Numbered from the stretch's first letter, positions 20,031 to 31,780 are shown. The stretch is DNA of 64,000 bases from Liopterus haemorrhoidalis (GCA_963971575.1 OZ020616.1:51567201-51631200); one strand, 5' to 3'. Program-made: numbers and translations. The notes: generated by a model from the sequence alone, not told the origin.

Positions 20031-20598
20031 TCTTTCCACCTTCAGGTAAACCTCTAGGTAACTGTCTGACAGATAAGGTTATGTGATACTTTATGTGCTG
20101 AATAAATGTCATCCCGTCTTTCAATATAAATCTATCTATCGGATAGTTATCTAACGGATAATGAGACTGACGTATTGAATTCACCGATTGCTGTTAACAT
20201 TTATTCAGCAGATGAAATTCCAGATAACCTTTTCTGTCAGATAGTTAGCTAAAGCAGTGTTTCTCAACCAAAAACACACCGCGGACCAGTATAATATATA
20301 ATTTTCTAACGCGGACCACTAAAAATAATTGTTGGTTAATTTTTTGCAAGAAAATAAATATATTTAATATGCTACTAAATACATTTATTTTATTTGTAGA
20401 AAATCACGGAGTTTACAGAAAATAAACAAAATATAAATTATTTACATAAAAAATATGCATAAAAAATTTAAAAAAACTGTAAAAAACACATATAAAACCT
20501 TTCGCGGACCACTAAACTTTTTCTGGGGATCACTGGTGGTCCGCAGACCACCTGTTGAGAAACACTGAGCTAGAGGTTTACCTGAAGATGGAAAAAAC
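20031..20598. mobile_element. Fold-back element split by a hAT
   Basis: Left arm 20031-20108 and right arm 20198-20598 (excluding the hAT) are inverted repeats: CCTTCAGGTAAACCTCTAGG and CTGAATAAATG on the left are answered by CATTTATTCAG and CTAGAGGTTTACCTGAAGAT on the right. Arms are about 78 nt with a ~90-nt centre. No coding sequence. Target duplication not resolved. Confidence 0.75.
20255..20567. mobile_element. Non-autonomous hAT, CAGTGTTTCTCAAC type
   Basis: Ends CAGTGTTTCTCAACC and, reversed, CAGTGTTTCTCAACAGG; flanks AGCTAAAG and AGCTAGAG match at 7 of 8 positions. Subterminal CGCGGACCA motifs occur near both ends (20284, 20311, 20504). A partial copy of the same family is at 44603. 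It sits in the right arm of the fold-back at 20031. Confidence 0.9.
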
Positions 20599-20599
20599 G

Positions 20600-21965
20600 G
20601 GCCTCTGTGTTTTAATTTATATTAATATGGAACATAAAGTAATGGACAAATCTATTTAATAAAGACTAGAGATTGTATACTTGGTTTGCGGTAATTATGT
20701 CTATAATTTTATAAATTTATTATATCACCCTCCTCCTCTAACCCCATTTACATCAATTGGTCACGTATTCGTTTGGCACAACCTGTAAGATGTTTAACCT
20801 TATTGTACCTAACTTTATCATACTAATAATTTTCTGAGGCTCATTCCTTATGCATGTCAATATGGTTCGTTGGATTATTACATTCAGCCGTTACCGGGTT
20901 CGCGTGTAGAATGCGGATATCCGGTCTCCCTCCCTCCTCCCACCCTCATGTATGATAGAGGGGTGGCCGTAGGATACAAGGTTTCTTTCAGGCACAGGAT
21001 ATGTGTTCGTGAGGTTAATGCTGTCATAGAGAATGACTGTTCTGGAAGATAGGAAGTGAATATCCTTGAAACATGATAGCAAACTAAAGGGGAATGAGGA
21101 AAGTGAATTTTAGGTTTCATTTCTTATAAATAACCAAGAAACACGTAAGGTGATGATATTTTGTTTTTAAATTGAGTTAGGGATATCAGGCAATAATGGA
21201 ATCTTATTAAATTTCCGGATTTCAAGTGTATAAAAGATTTCAAATGATATTTCGTTCAATAACAGCCTACCGTTTCAAAACTACTCAAAATAATAATAGT
21301 ATTCCAACTTATAGTAGCTCTGATAGGGCAGAGAAGATAAGTTTTGTGACTTTTGCACTTGTAAAAGCTGCATGAATGACATAATATTTAGACCACCACA
21401 ACTATTATGGTTTAAAATACTATAATACCTTGGCTAACGAATCTAATTCATTCTAAGAGGTGATCCATAGTACGATTTACTAAGTATCATTGCAAAAGCC
21501 GTTTAATCCATTCCACAACGTTCCTAAAAGGAGGACTGATGGGTTAAAGATTCACTATTTACACCTTATACAGTTAAAGTCCATATTTTTCAGTTAATTG
21601 GAGAATTACCTTCAGGCTGTTTCCCTGGAAGTTTCAACTATCCTTATGGTGTTGGAGGAATCTCAGAAATGTCTTCTCTCTCAGTTTTTTTTTTTTTTGC
21701 AGGAGGAAATGTGAAGAATATTCCCAATATTGGTTGGATTTCACCTTTCTTTAAGATTCCATTGAAGTGGTTTAGGCACTCGTCTCTAACCCAGGTGCAC
21801 AGTCTGTCCATATCAGCCTTATTAGGAGGTCACCTTGCAGCCAAAATCTGAAACTAATCTCAGTGCTGAAACATATTTATGACGTCTGCTGTTGTGATAG
21901 TCGCCTTTAGGTGGCCACCCTCCTCCTCTTTCTCTGATTCTTTCTCCTCCTCTTCTCTTTCTTTT
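20600..21965. other. Unassigned AT-rich sequence
   Basis: No open frame with recognisable content, TIR pair or RNA gene. Overlapping short frames at 20870-21120 on both strands share a C-rich stretch and are not called. Confidence 0.4.
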
Positions 21966-22163
21966 TTAAGTTCCATTCTCAATACGTCCAGGTCTTCTAT
22001 GCTTAGATCATTTTTATGCTTTCATTTCACTTCTGTTTGGTTCCATTCTTAATGCAACCGGGTTGTGCTTAGATCCTTTTTATGCGTTCATTCTTCCTCT
22101 TTTTAGTTTCACTCTTAATGCATCCAGGTTGTAGTTAGATACTTTTTATACTTTCATCTTTCC
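21966..22163. repeat. Three-unit tandem repeat, ~66-70 bp
   Basis: TTCCATTCTCAATACGTCCA (21971), TTCCATTCTTAATGCAACCG (22041) and TTTCACTCTTAATGCATCCA (22107) each precede a GGTTGT-like stretch, TTAGATCCTTTTTATGC and TTTCATTC. Confidence 0.75.
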
Positions 22164-23440
22164 ATGCCCCGAATTATACTAATTTTACTATGCTCACCGA
22201 TTACAATACAAAATGGAGGACGCGCATGCGTCTCACTATTGCGCCAACTGACCTTGAACGCTATTTCAGTAGATTCTTTGGGCCTTTCTCTCTTCAACTC
22301 GGTTATTATATTTTTGCTAGCTTTTATAGTTTCGAAATTATTGAGGGAAGGCTGATGTACACGTATTTGAGACATACGGATTTTTACCGAGTACTGGAAC
22401 GAAATGAGAGACGTATTCTACGTCAAAAATTAAGGAGCGTCTTGTTAAAATGTAAGTGAGGTCTCAAGATAACCCGACTGATAGTACCTAAAAATAAAGA
22501 AACAGAGAGAATTGTTATATATAAATTATTGTTCTAGAAACCCATATTCTTGTCTTATTTTGTTTTTGTTTTGATATCTACAATTTACAAAGTCGTATGT
22601 GACAAAAATTCACAACAAATTTTCTGTGAACACATGAATGCATCCATGCAAATGCATTATGCATATAAATTTAAATAATTTTTCTCAAAACTAACCAAAT
22701 GTCACATACAGGCTTAAAACTCGACAAATCTGATTCCATTTTATATCAGTAAAAATTTCACAAGCATTAAAAAATTCATTATATACAAAATTAATAATTG
22801 CCCAATACAAAATGTCAAATTAATTGAATCTTGATTGAAGTGTGTAACAAATCACAACTATTCTTAAGTAAATGTAATAATTGTAATATCATTTAGTTTT
22901 TTATTCATCGCTAGTCTAGTATCATCCTGAGAAAAAATATGGTAATACGAGCTTCAAAACGTATTTTAGACTCAAGACGTGACTGTAGTAGATAATTAGG
23001 ATTATAAGAGGAAGGAGTTCATATCCTTGGTTTATCCTGTCGCGAGGTCGGTGACTTGGCATCCTTCCATTTCATGATACTTGTTGTAATATGCAATGGT
23101 TATTATCGTACAAGTATCATATGGAACCAATGATCTCTTTCTCTTCGGGAATTTTTCTTCTTCATGGTACTAAAACCAAAAGTGGGATTTGGCCTCATTT
23201 AGTAGCCTCTTCCATTGTATTCTATATATGACAATTTTTCGCTAATTGTTTTTATGTTTCATATATCCTGCATAACATAAAATATCACAAATTTTGGCAG
23301 AAATATAATATTTCTTGTCACAATATTTTTAGGAATACGGCTCTGCTAAAGAATGCAATAACCTTGATACGAATTGCGACCTTTGAACATTGATACCCGA
23401 AAGTTCTAGAAATATATAGAATGTTTTAGGGTCCGCAATA
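22164..23440. other. Unassigned AT-rich sequence
   Basis: Two overlapping short frames (22154-22459) lack any domain signature. Nothing else was recognised. Confidence 0.4.
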
Positions 23441-23865
23441 AAAAATTATGTGAAGTGTGAATTTTCACACATTTCAGGGTTTCGCAGGTATTTAGTAAGT
23501 GAATGATGATATTTGGAATGCCAAAACATATTTTATGTTAAAATATTTTTTTATTAATTTTAATTCGAATGCCTAATACCACTATTTAGGTTTCTAAATA
23601 TTTGCAGTATTTTTTTTATATAGCAAGGTTCATTAAGATTTTGAAAATTGCGCCTATGGCTTCCATTGGTTGTTTAAGTCATAAACTCCGCCCCTTTGAT
23701 TTCGTATACATTCAAACATAGAATTAAATTATAATTTCAACACTTACAACTGGTTATTAAATTTACGCTTTTAAAAATTAAATTTAACATTTGCCAAAAT
23801 ATAACTAGAATTTTGACAAAATAATTTAAACAAAATAAAAATGCAAAAAAAAGAAAAAATAAAAA

Positions 23866-23946
23866 TTGCCGGGATTCGAACAGTAGTTTCTTACAGTAGT
23901 TTCAACTCACGAAGCGACAACGTTACCACTGTACTATGCAGGTTCA
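23866..23946 (-). other. tRNA-like sequence in repeat R copy 2
   Basis: Minus strand carries TAGTACAGTGGTAACG (A-box-like) and CTGTTCGAATCCC (B-box-like) about 45 nt apart, followed by GGCAATTTTTATTTTTTC, a T-rich terminator-like run. The anticodon-side sequence differs from copies 1 and 4. Stems are poorly paired, so it is a pseudogene-like tRNA relic. Confidence 0.6.
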
Positions 23947-24821
23947 CTCGCTTACTTTGTTAAATAGCGGATTAAATATTTTACATATTTTAGTTAAAAA
24001 CACAAAAAATGCGTTATTTTCCGAAAACATAATCTGATCAAAAATTCCTGTTGTACTATTCCGGTTCACACCAATGTACATTACTTAGAATTTTTTCAGA
24101 TTTTTAGTTTAAACCATCTGGGCTACAGGTGTGGGACAAATTCTTTTTGCACAATTTTGGCAAAAATTGCCTCAAAATAATTTATTTTGCAAAAATAAAA
24201 TTTTGATCGTTAATCCACCTACCAAGGGCTTTCATTTGATACCCTACACAGAATTATAGAAAAAAAAAAAATATTTTTTTTCGATGAGCATATTTGTTTA
24301 TATTTTTAGGGAGATATGTTTTTTAGATGTTTTAGTATTTTTCCTATGTGCGGGTCAAAGAGTTGTTTAAGCATGCCAAATTTCAACTCTCTAGGTTTAG
24401 CCGTTTGGCTACAATTTTTACCGAACAGACAGACAGGCAGACGACAAAATGACGGTATAAGGGTTTTTTGGTCATACCTACAAAAATGTGCTCATCGAAA
24501 ATATTTTTTTTAAATTCTGCGTAGGGTATCAAATGAAAGCCCTTAGTACGTGGATTAACGATCAAAATTTTATTTTTGCAAAATAAATTATTTTGAAGCG
24601 ATTTTTGCCAAAATTGTGCAAAAAATTTTTTGTCCTACACCCTGTAGCCCAGATGGTTTAAACTAAAAATCTGAAAAAATTCTAAGTAATGTACATTGGT
24701 GTGAACCGGAATAGTACAACAGGAATTTTTGATCAGATTATGTTTTCGGAAAATAACGCATTTTTTGTGTTTTTAACTAAAATATGTTAACTATTTAATA
24801 CGTTGTGTAACATACCACATC

Positions 24822-24908
24822 AGTAGCTCTCGTGGCGTGGTTCGATTTGTCGTACGCTTAATAATATAAGTTAACTTGCAACTAGGGTAGGGTTCGAATC
24901 CTGTTGAT
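24822..24908 (+). other. tRNA-like sequence in repeat R copy 3
   Basis: Plus strand (R is inverted here) shows TAGCTCTCGTGGCGTGGTTC and, about 50 nt on, GGGTTCGAATCCTG, a perfect B box. A longer spacing than in copy 2 would suit a tRNA with an extended variable arm. T runs follow from 24913. Confidence 0.6.
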
Positions 24909-25339
24909 TTTATTTTTTGTTTTTTTTTTGCATTTTTATTTTGTTTAAATTATTTTGTTAAAATTCTAGTTGTATTTGGTAAATGTTGCATTTAATTTTT
25001 AAAAGCGTAAATTTAATAACCAGTGGAAAGTGTTGAAATTATAATTTAATTCTATGTTTGACGAAATCAAAGGGCGGGACTTATGATGTAAGCAACCAAT
25101 GGAAGCCATAGGTGCAATTTTCAAAATCTTAATGAACTTTGCTATATAAAAACAATTCTGAATATATTTAGAAACTTAAATAATGGTATTAGGCATTAAA
25201 ATTAAAATTCATAAAAAAATATTTTGACATAAAATTTGTTTTGGCATCCCAAATAATCATCGTTCAGTTACTAAATACCTACAAAGCCCAGAAATGTGTG
25301 AAAATTCACACTTCACATCAATTTTTTAGTACATATACA

Positions 25340-25419
25340 TATTTTTGAATATTGAGGGCCTCTGGACTTAAGAGGCCCTAGGCTTAAGTCTACTTAGCCT
25401 ATAGGGAAATCCAGCCCTG
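25340..25419. mobile_element. hAT-like terminal fragment
   Basis: Reverse complement begins CAGGGCTGGATTTCCC and continues through TAGGCTAAG and AGGGCCTC stretches, the style of CAGGGC-type hAT termini. The other end is not visible. Confidence 0.4.
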
Positions 25420-26311
25420 GCTGCACAAGCAATAAAACTTTAAAAATGAATAATTTAAAAATAAATATTTTACAATTTTTATATTTGCAATGTCCCACTG
25501 GTATGTTTGTGTTATTTTCTTTTCTAAATAATGTGTGTCACTCAATTTTCTCAGCTGACCATCGGGGTTGACCGTCGTCGATTTGACCATCGACAAGTCG
25601 TCGTGTACCCGACTTATCTCGAGTTAAATATGAGTTGGCTACAACATTTCCATTAATATTATATGAAGTTATCGTGAAAGATATTATCAACGATCTTTTT
25701 ATATATGTAAGATTGCCGAAACAAATTTAAAAGTAAAAAATAAAAAAGCTAAGAATAAGAAGAGAGAATGAGGTTAAGAACGTTACAATTACCATTAAAG
25801 TGAAGTGGTATATGATATTAACAAGAAGAACTTTACTTAGAAAATGTAAGTACACACGATGTTTGTGGAATATGTGTTTTACCACATAGTGTACTTTACT
25901 TGAATTATATTAGTAATTATGTAAATTAGTACGAAATGGCATGTGAAGATATTGTAAAGTGTTTGAACTGCTTCAGCTGAACTAGTGCTGCTTGAGAAAA
26001 GGTCATGGTTGAATATTACGCTAATTTATAATTGTAAGCACAATTAACCTTTCAGAGCTAATATTATAATAGCGCCAATATTCTTATCTTTACTTATTAT
26101 CTATTACAACAAACTCTTATAAATAATATCTAGAAAATACTGACATTGTAGAACATCTACTGAGACAAACTCTTGAAATTCACATCAGAATCAAAGATAG
26201 GGATAAAGATGTGCCAGATATCCATGTCCGTATCCGAATCCGCGGATATCCTCAAGATAAAACATATCCCTATCCTCTGATTTTGTTGCGGATATCATAC
26301 GGATAATCTGA
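25420..26311. other. Unassigned AT-rich sequence
   Basis: Near 26200-26300 GGATATCC and CCCTATCC motifs recur in both orientations, possibly a decayed TIR element. No gene. Confidence 0.4.
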
Positions 26312-27740
26312 CATATATAATTAGCAAGTGTCTTTATGTTGTGTCGGTAACATTGTGAAAATTTTTCTTAAGATTCTCGTGATTAGCACAATCCTATTTC
26401 CTTTGAGCGATATGAACAATATTAAGCGGATTTATTGTCTAAGAATCTACGAATATAATTACATACATAAATGTCTAGAGTTTCGTAGGCATAAACAAGA
26501 GACTCCTATATCCCTTGATCGATATGAATAATATTTTGCAGATTTATTCTCTAAGAATCTGCGGACAAAATAAAATACAGAAATGTCTAGGGTTTCGTAA
26601 ACAAAAATAATAAACTCTATACATTCCTATATTCTTTGATCGATATGAAAAATATTTTGCAGATTTATTCTCTAAAAATCTGCGGATAAAACAATGTATA
26701 GAAATGTCTAGAGTTTAGTAGGCATAAACAAGAAACTTCTATATCCTTTGATCGATATGAAAAATATTTTACAGATTTATTATTTAGAAATCTGCAAATA
26801 AAATAACCTATAGAAATGTCTAGGGTTTCGTAGGCATAAACAAGAAACCCCAGGATACTCCTATATCCTTTAATCGATATGAACAGTATTTTGCAGATTT
26901 ATTCTCTATCTACGAATATAATTACATACAGAAATGTGTAGGATTTCGTAGGCATTAACAAGAAACTCTAGACAATCCTATATCCTTCGACCGATATGAA
27001 CAATATTTTGCAGATTTATTCTCTAAAAATCTGCGGATAAAACAACGTATAGAAATGTCTAGAATTTCGTAGGCATAAACAAGAAACTCTAGACATTTTT
27101 ATATCCTTTGATCGATATGAAAAATATTTTGCAAATTTATTATTTCAAAATCTGGGGATAAAATAACTTATAGAAATATCTAGGGTTTCGTAGGCATAAA
27201 CAAGAAACCTTAGGATACTCCTATATCCTTTGATCGATATGAGCAGTATTTTGCAGATTTATTCTCTAAGTATCTACGAATGCCGACCTCATTAACGCAG
27301 TGGTAGCGACCCTGCTTCTCGTGCTAAAGGTCCAGGGATCGAATCCCGGCCAGGGCATGGATATTTTTATTTGTCCTTTTCACCTCATCCTCATTTAAAA
27401 TAATAAAAAATAAATAAAAAATAAAAAAAAGCATTATATCATAAATATAACGCCGCTCCCAACCCGGATTAGGTCACCGTGAGAGTTGTAGACCTGAAAC
27501 TTCACTCTTCGGCGTGAAAGGTTCGTGCCCAACATAAAAGTAGCAGTACGGTAGTGAAAACTACGGCTCGGTGAGACTACTGTGGGACGTTTATGGGCTG
27601 AAGATGATGATCTACGAATATAATTACATACAGAAATGTCTACGATTTTGTAGGCATTAATAAGAAATTCTAGACAATCCTATATCATTTGACCGATATG
27701 AACAATATATTGCAGATTTATTTTTTAAGAATCTACGAAT
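26312..27740. repeat. ~121-bp minisatellite with unique leader, array 1
   Basis: A leader (CATATATAATTAGCAAGTGT and TGTCGGTAACATTGTG, 26312-26400) is followed by nine units marked by CGATATGAA at 26408, 26520, 26641, 26753, 26875, 26992, 27113, 27235 and 27694. Spacing is 112-122 bp; the last gap is 121 bp once the SINE and its duplicated site are removed. Units contain ATTTTGCAGATTTATTCTCT and GTTTCGTAGGCATAAACAAG. A second array with the same leader is at 36603. Confidence 0.9.
27282..27609 (+). mobile_element. tRNA-derived SINE
   Basis: Begins GCCGACCTCATTAACGCAGT and carries the A box GCAGTGGTAGCGACCC and B box GGGATCGAATCCC 35 nt apart. A body of about 250 bp follows, ending GGGCTGAAGATGATGAT, a (GAT)n tail. 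A 10-bp duplication ATCTACGAAT flanks it (27272-27281, 27610-27619). It is mobilised in trans by a LINE. It interrupts unit 8 of the minisatellite and is therefore younger than the array. Confidence 0.92.
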
Positions 27741-27939
27741 TATTTACACCCTTATTTTCAGATATAAATATAAAAAATATTGTGTGCCTTTTTTCAAACA
27801 AATTGGGATTTTTTATTCAGAATACTGAACAATTTTTATTTATAAAGTTTTTGTCTAATACTCATAGTAGAGACAGAATATACAATGGAAATTTAATTTG
27901 GGAAAGCTCTATGTTGCAAATCAAAAAAGGACATACATA

Positions 27940-28507
27940 CAGTACCTAGACAAAATATTATAACCACTTACAAAAACAACTGTTTATTAAAAATGCCGAC
28001 ATATAATCATATGCTACTTTATTCATTTCTTTAACATATCGTGTATTTATTAAAAGATAAGCTATTTTAAACATCTTCAACTCTGTATTTTTATTCTGAG
28101 ACTGATTTGCAAGAACAAAAAGTACCGATTTTGTCCTGGCCAGGTAATTCACCGAATATCAATCCTATCGAAAATGTTTGGAGCCTCCTGAAAAGACTTG
28201 TTTATGATTTAAATAATACTAAACAAGTTTTAATAGATAATATTAAAAAAGTATGGCCTGGCTCTCAAGAAATTGAAAATTGTAGTAGGGCATGTATTGA
28301 GAGTATGCCTCGAAGAATTGCGGCAGTAATAAAAGCAAAGGGGGGCAACACAAAATATTGAAAACATGTTATAAATCTACTAAAATAATTTGAAATAATA
28401 AAATACAAAATAAAAATAAAAGTGATGAATACTATTTTGTTGATTTTGTGTAAAACAATGAATTTTTAAAAAATCATATGTGGTTATAATATTTTGTCTA
28501 GGTACTG
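27940..28507 (+). mobile_element. Tc1-like element, internally deleted
   Basis: 568 bp with a perfect 28-bp inverted repeat (27940-27967, 28480-28507; starts CAGTACCTAGACAAAATATT) and TA on both sides (27938-27939, 28508-28509). Autonomous Tc1 elements are about 1.6 kb. It retains the last quarter of the transposase. Confidence 0.93.
28107..28361 (+). CDS. Tc1 transposase, C-terminal fragment
   Basis: 84 codons, open. Residues 8-28 include LSWPGNSPNINPIENVWSLL, the DDE_3 block with the catalytic glutamate (NPIENVW) of DD34E transposases. Residues 60-78 (CIESMPRRIAAVIKAKGG) and final TKY match the usual Tc1 C-terminus. The first two catalytic aspartates and the paired DNA-binding domain are deleted, so the protein would be inert. 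The first codon lies inside the domain. Confidence 0.88.
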   Translation: MQEQKVPILSWPGNSPNINPIENVWSLLKRLVYDLNNTKQVLIDNIKKVWPGSQEIENCSRACIESMPRRIAAVIKAKGGNTKY

Positions 28508-28509
28508 TA

Positions 28510-29409
28510 TACTAACAGGACCAAATCGATGTGCGAATCCAAGAAATGGATTTTTAAAGACATGTTATATTCCATGGTTTTGTAAAATTTTAAATCATCC
28601 TTAAAATCCTATCAAATACTGAACTGTGAACAAAATCAGTATTTTAATTTATTCAGTTAATTATTTTATACAAAGTTTATACCTTAGATTTTAAAAAATG
28701 CTATTAATTTTATTAGAAAATTAGTTATTTCCCACAAAAAACATTTAAATCCATGTAATAAATCTTATACATAAAATTTGCAGTAATTCCCTGTTCTCTT
28801 TTTCTTCTCAAAATATTTAGTACAATATTTATTAATAGAGGGTGGTATTAAAAGTGCTATTATTTATGACGTAGTGCTAAAGCATGAACGCTCTGTGGCA
28901 ATTAGTTCATGACGTTGCTACATACAGTGTGATTTATAAACTAGATGTAAGTTAACCGCAAGCTCGTTACTCTTGTTCGATATCTCAAGGGTCATATTTC
29001 TCAGCCACCCTGTAAACCCACAGGCACATGAGATTTCAAATTATATCAATTCAAGCATTAGAATCGGATTTTTGAATAAATATTTAGTTAAATAGTTATA
29101 TTCAAAGAAATTGTTTTATAAATCTCTAAAACATTTAGAAAATATCATTTCTGCAGCTATATTATATTTTTTCTTACTTAGATGAAATTGTTTCGCTTGT
29201 TTCAACCCCACTTTGATAATTGGCTCAAGTGATTTGTGACAATAGTCTAGACGGGAGTTTTTATTTTATTTTGTGGTAAGAGCATTTGTGTTTTAATATA
29301 TAAGCAGAAAGCAGACATAATCGTTTTTCGAAACAAAGCAAATAGTACAAGAAAAGAAAGATTTGTCTGATATGTTACACAAGAATAAAGGACGTATCCA
29401 AAATGATAA
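28510..29409. other. Unassigned AT-rich sequence
   Basis: No gene. TGATAATTGGCTCAAGTGAT and GTCTAGACGGGAG near 29213-29258 resemble 36106-36151, marking a short dispersed repeat. Confidence 0.4.
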
Positions 29410-29411
29410 TA

Positions 29412-30691
29412 TTAGGTGTGTGAATTAATTCGGTCCGTTTTTTTCTTCCAGAAAAGACTTTATTGTGAAAAAACAGGAAATACACTATACAAAGTATTTT
29501 CCGTCATTTGCTATTATGTTTTCCCATCTGTCTGGCAGCTGTATTCCGTGACGGAAAAACGACTCGTCCTTCGAAGCGATCCATTCATTGAGCCATTTCT
29601 CTATTTCTTCATAATTGTTCAAGTGCTGACCCGAAAGCCCGTGTGCCATCGATCCGAACAAGTGATATTCTGATGGAGCAATGTCTGGTGAATACGGCGA
29701 GTGAAGTAAAACGTCCCAGCCAAGTGCTTCCAAGGTGGCCTTCACAATCTTTCCAACATGTGCTCTAACGTTACAATGCTGGAGGATCAGTTTGTTGTGT
29801 CTCTTTGCATATTCCGGCCGCTTATTCTTCAATGCGTTGCTTAAACGGAGCAATTGTTGTTGGTAAAGTTCGGCAGTGATGGTTTGGCTCTGATTTAATA
29901 GCTCATGATACACTACAGCCTTCTGGTACCACCATATACAGAGCATTACTTTCTTGCCGTGAATATCGCTTTGGTCTCGATGCGGATGGTTTTCGTGGGT
30001 CGCAAATAGATTTCATTCATTTGGGATTATCGAAATATATCCACTTTTCGTCTCCAGTCACAATACTATGTAATAAACCTTTTCTTTTTTGCCTGACAAG
30101 CAAGATTTCAGACATGGTTTTGCGCCTCTCGATGTCTCTTTCTTTCAGTTCGTACGACACCCATCTTCCTTATTTGTAAATCTTTCCCATATACCTGCCA
30201 AACGCACAGAAATTGTTGATCGATCAACATTCAACAATTGCGCGAGCTGATTTTGCGATTGTCACGGATCTTCATCGATTAGCGCCTGCAATTCCTCGTC
30301 CTCGAACTTCTTCGGCTGACCTGGACGAGGTTTGTTATCAACATTGGAATCATTACTTTTGAAACGTCGAAACCATTCTCTGCATGATTTATCGGTGGGA
30401 GCACTTTCACCATAAGCTTCTATGAGCATTCAATGAGCTTCAGCGACTGATTTCTTCAAATGAAAACCTAAAATGATAACTTCCTGGAAATTATGCTTTT
30501 GGGCTCGAATTTCGACATTTTCGAATCGGATAAACACGATGTTATTGTTATAAAACAAAACGTTTATCAACTGAATATTATTGCCATATGTCAACACTAA
30601 AACATAAAGTCGGTTGCAGACATTAGAGATTAGAAAATCACATAGTGCAGCAATTGACCGCCAGATGGACCGAATAAATGCACACACCTAA
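29412..30691 (-). mobile_element. mariner, full-length but inactive (mauritiana-like)
   Basis: 1280 bp, the normal size of a complete mariner, flanked by TA (29410-29411, 30692-30693). TIRs begin TTAGGTGTGTGAATTAATTC and, on the other end, TTAGGTGTGTGCATTTATTC. The transposase reads on the minus strand over nearly the whole length. Confidence 0.92.
29485..30520 (-). pseudogene. mariner transposase with stops and mutated catalytic residues
   Basis: Starts near MSKFEPK (30519), shifts frame, then reads HLKKSVAEAH, CREWFRRFKSNDSNVDNKPR, LAQLLNVDRSTISVRLAGIW (second helix-turn-helix), IVTGDEKWIYFDNP with the first aspartate, and the open segment 29946-29485. In that segment the usual HDNARPH has become HCNVRAH and the usual SPDIAPSDYHLF reads SPDIAPSEYHLF, so the second aspartate is Cys and the third is Glu. 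In-frame stops occur after VAEAH, DEDP and CRTN. It ends DRWENIIANDGKYFV, as in Mos1-type proteins. Confidence 0.88.
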
Positions 30692-30693
30692 TA

Positions 30694-31780
30694 GAATAAT
30701 ATTCTTGTAGTAATTAATTTTTTGTTATGTAGTTATGACCTCCAAAAAACTCTTCTAACGTTACGCATCTGTCTGTCTATTTGTCTGTCCGTCTGTCTAT
30801 CTGTTTGAACAGTAGAAATAGGAGTAATTAGGTAATATGTTGGGAATTTTAAAACAAAATAGTCAACAACAAACTAAGAATGAAAATACTTCTCATTCTG
30901 GTATTTACAAAATCCAAGTAATGATTGTGATGCGTATTACATAGGGCAAACAAAACGTAATTTTAAAGTCTTCAAGAACACTTGAAGGCTTGGAAATATA
31001 ATAAATCCGAATCGTCTAATTTATCCAAACAAGAAGAGACAAGTTGATTTTCAGCGATGTTGAGCAAGCATAAAAAAAAGGCGAAACTTTTATTTTAAGT
31101 TTTGAGACAAGATCTATTTGCTATAAACATTTTACCATAAAATTCAGTAGCAAGATCCCAGCGTGAGTTACAAAATATCAACACGCATTTTAAGAAAACT
31201 TTTCTTAAAAGCATTCTGTATTGAAAAAACCTTTCACTTTTATATGTATTTTGTTAAAAATCTCGAACAGTATCATAAAACCGTAGAAAGATTTCGTTGT
31301 TATCTACGCCAGGCTAGTAGGAGTATTCCAGATAATATTTGCTGATTCCACCACTGTTTGTTTTTCGAATAAACCCAAATACGTTAGAAATCCTATGCAG
31401 CAGAAGCAACCACTCCCAGCAGAGCACAATAGCAGTTTACTAAACCCAGGTGTATGAACTATGCACGTACAGATGGTATGTAATAAATTGCACCACTTAA
31501 CTTAACTTCAACTCATGTGAGCGTATAAAGTGCTAATTGCAAACTAACCATAGCCAAACTAACATTCATTGTAGCCTGCAAAAATTGAACAAACGTACTT
31601 TTCAATTATTATTACTCCCCAAGAATGCAGATACCGATTGATTGATTGAGAACTGATACACAAATATGTATCTATTAGTTAAATGATTTTTTAAATAAAA
31701 ATAAAATATTCACAGATCTACAATACGGTTTTAGGTCTAATCTCTACACCACAAAGGTCGATACTGCTCTTTTTGCTGAG
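30694..31780. other. Unassigned sequence with a repeat-R end fragment
   Basis: 30739-30830 (TATGACCTCCAAAAAACTC and a (CTGT)n run) matches the 3' end of repeat R in reverse. No gene otherwise. Confidence 0.4.

Larger units (their letters stand above)
23447..25321. repeat. Large inverted repeat of two repeat-R copies (copies 2 and 3)
   Basis: Left arm 23447-24290 is R in plus orientation, right arm 24489-25321 is R in minus orientation; TCGATGAGCA (24281) meets its complement TGCTCATCGA (24489) across a 198-nt loop that contains the (CAGA)n end of R. Outer ends are TTATGTGAAGTGTGAATTTT and AATTCACACTTCACATCAA. Arms of about 840 bp are similar throughout except for their tRNA-like blocks. Confidence 0.88.

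Noticed and set aside
22154..22459. Overlapping frames on both strands, 63-89 codons
   Set aside because: No domain, no repeat relationship, and mutual overlap; treated as chance.
19060..25419. One 6-kb hAT between CAGGGCCG (19060) and CAGGGCTGG (reverse, 25419)
   Set aside because: The termini differ after 6-7 bases, no transposase lies between, and several complete unrelated elements do. Treated as separate fragments.
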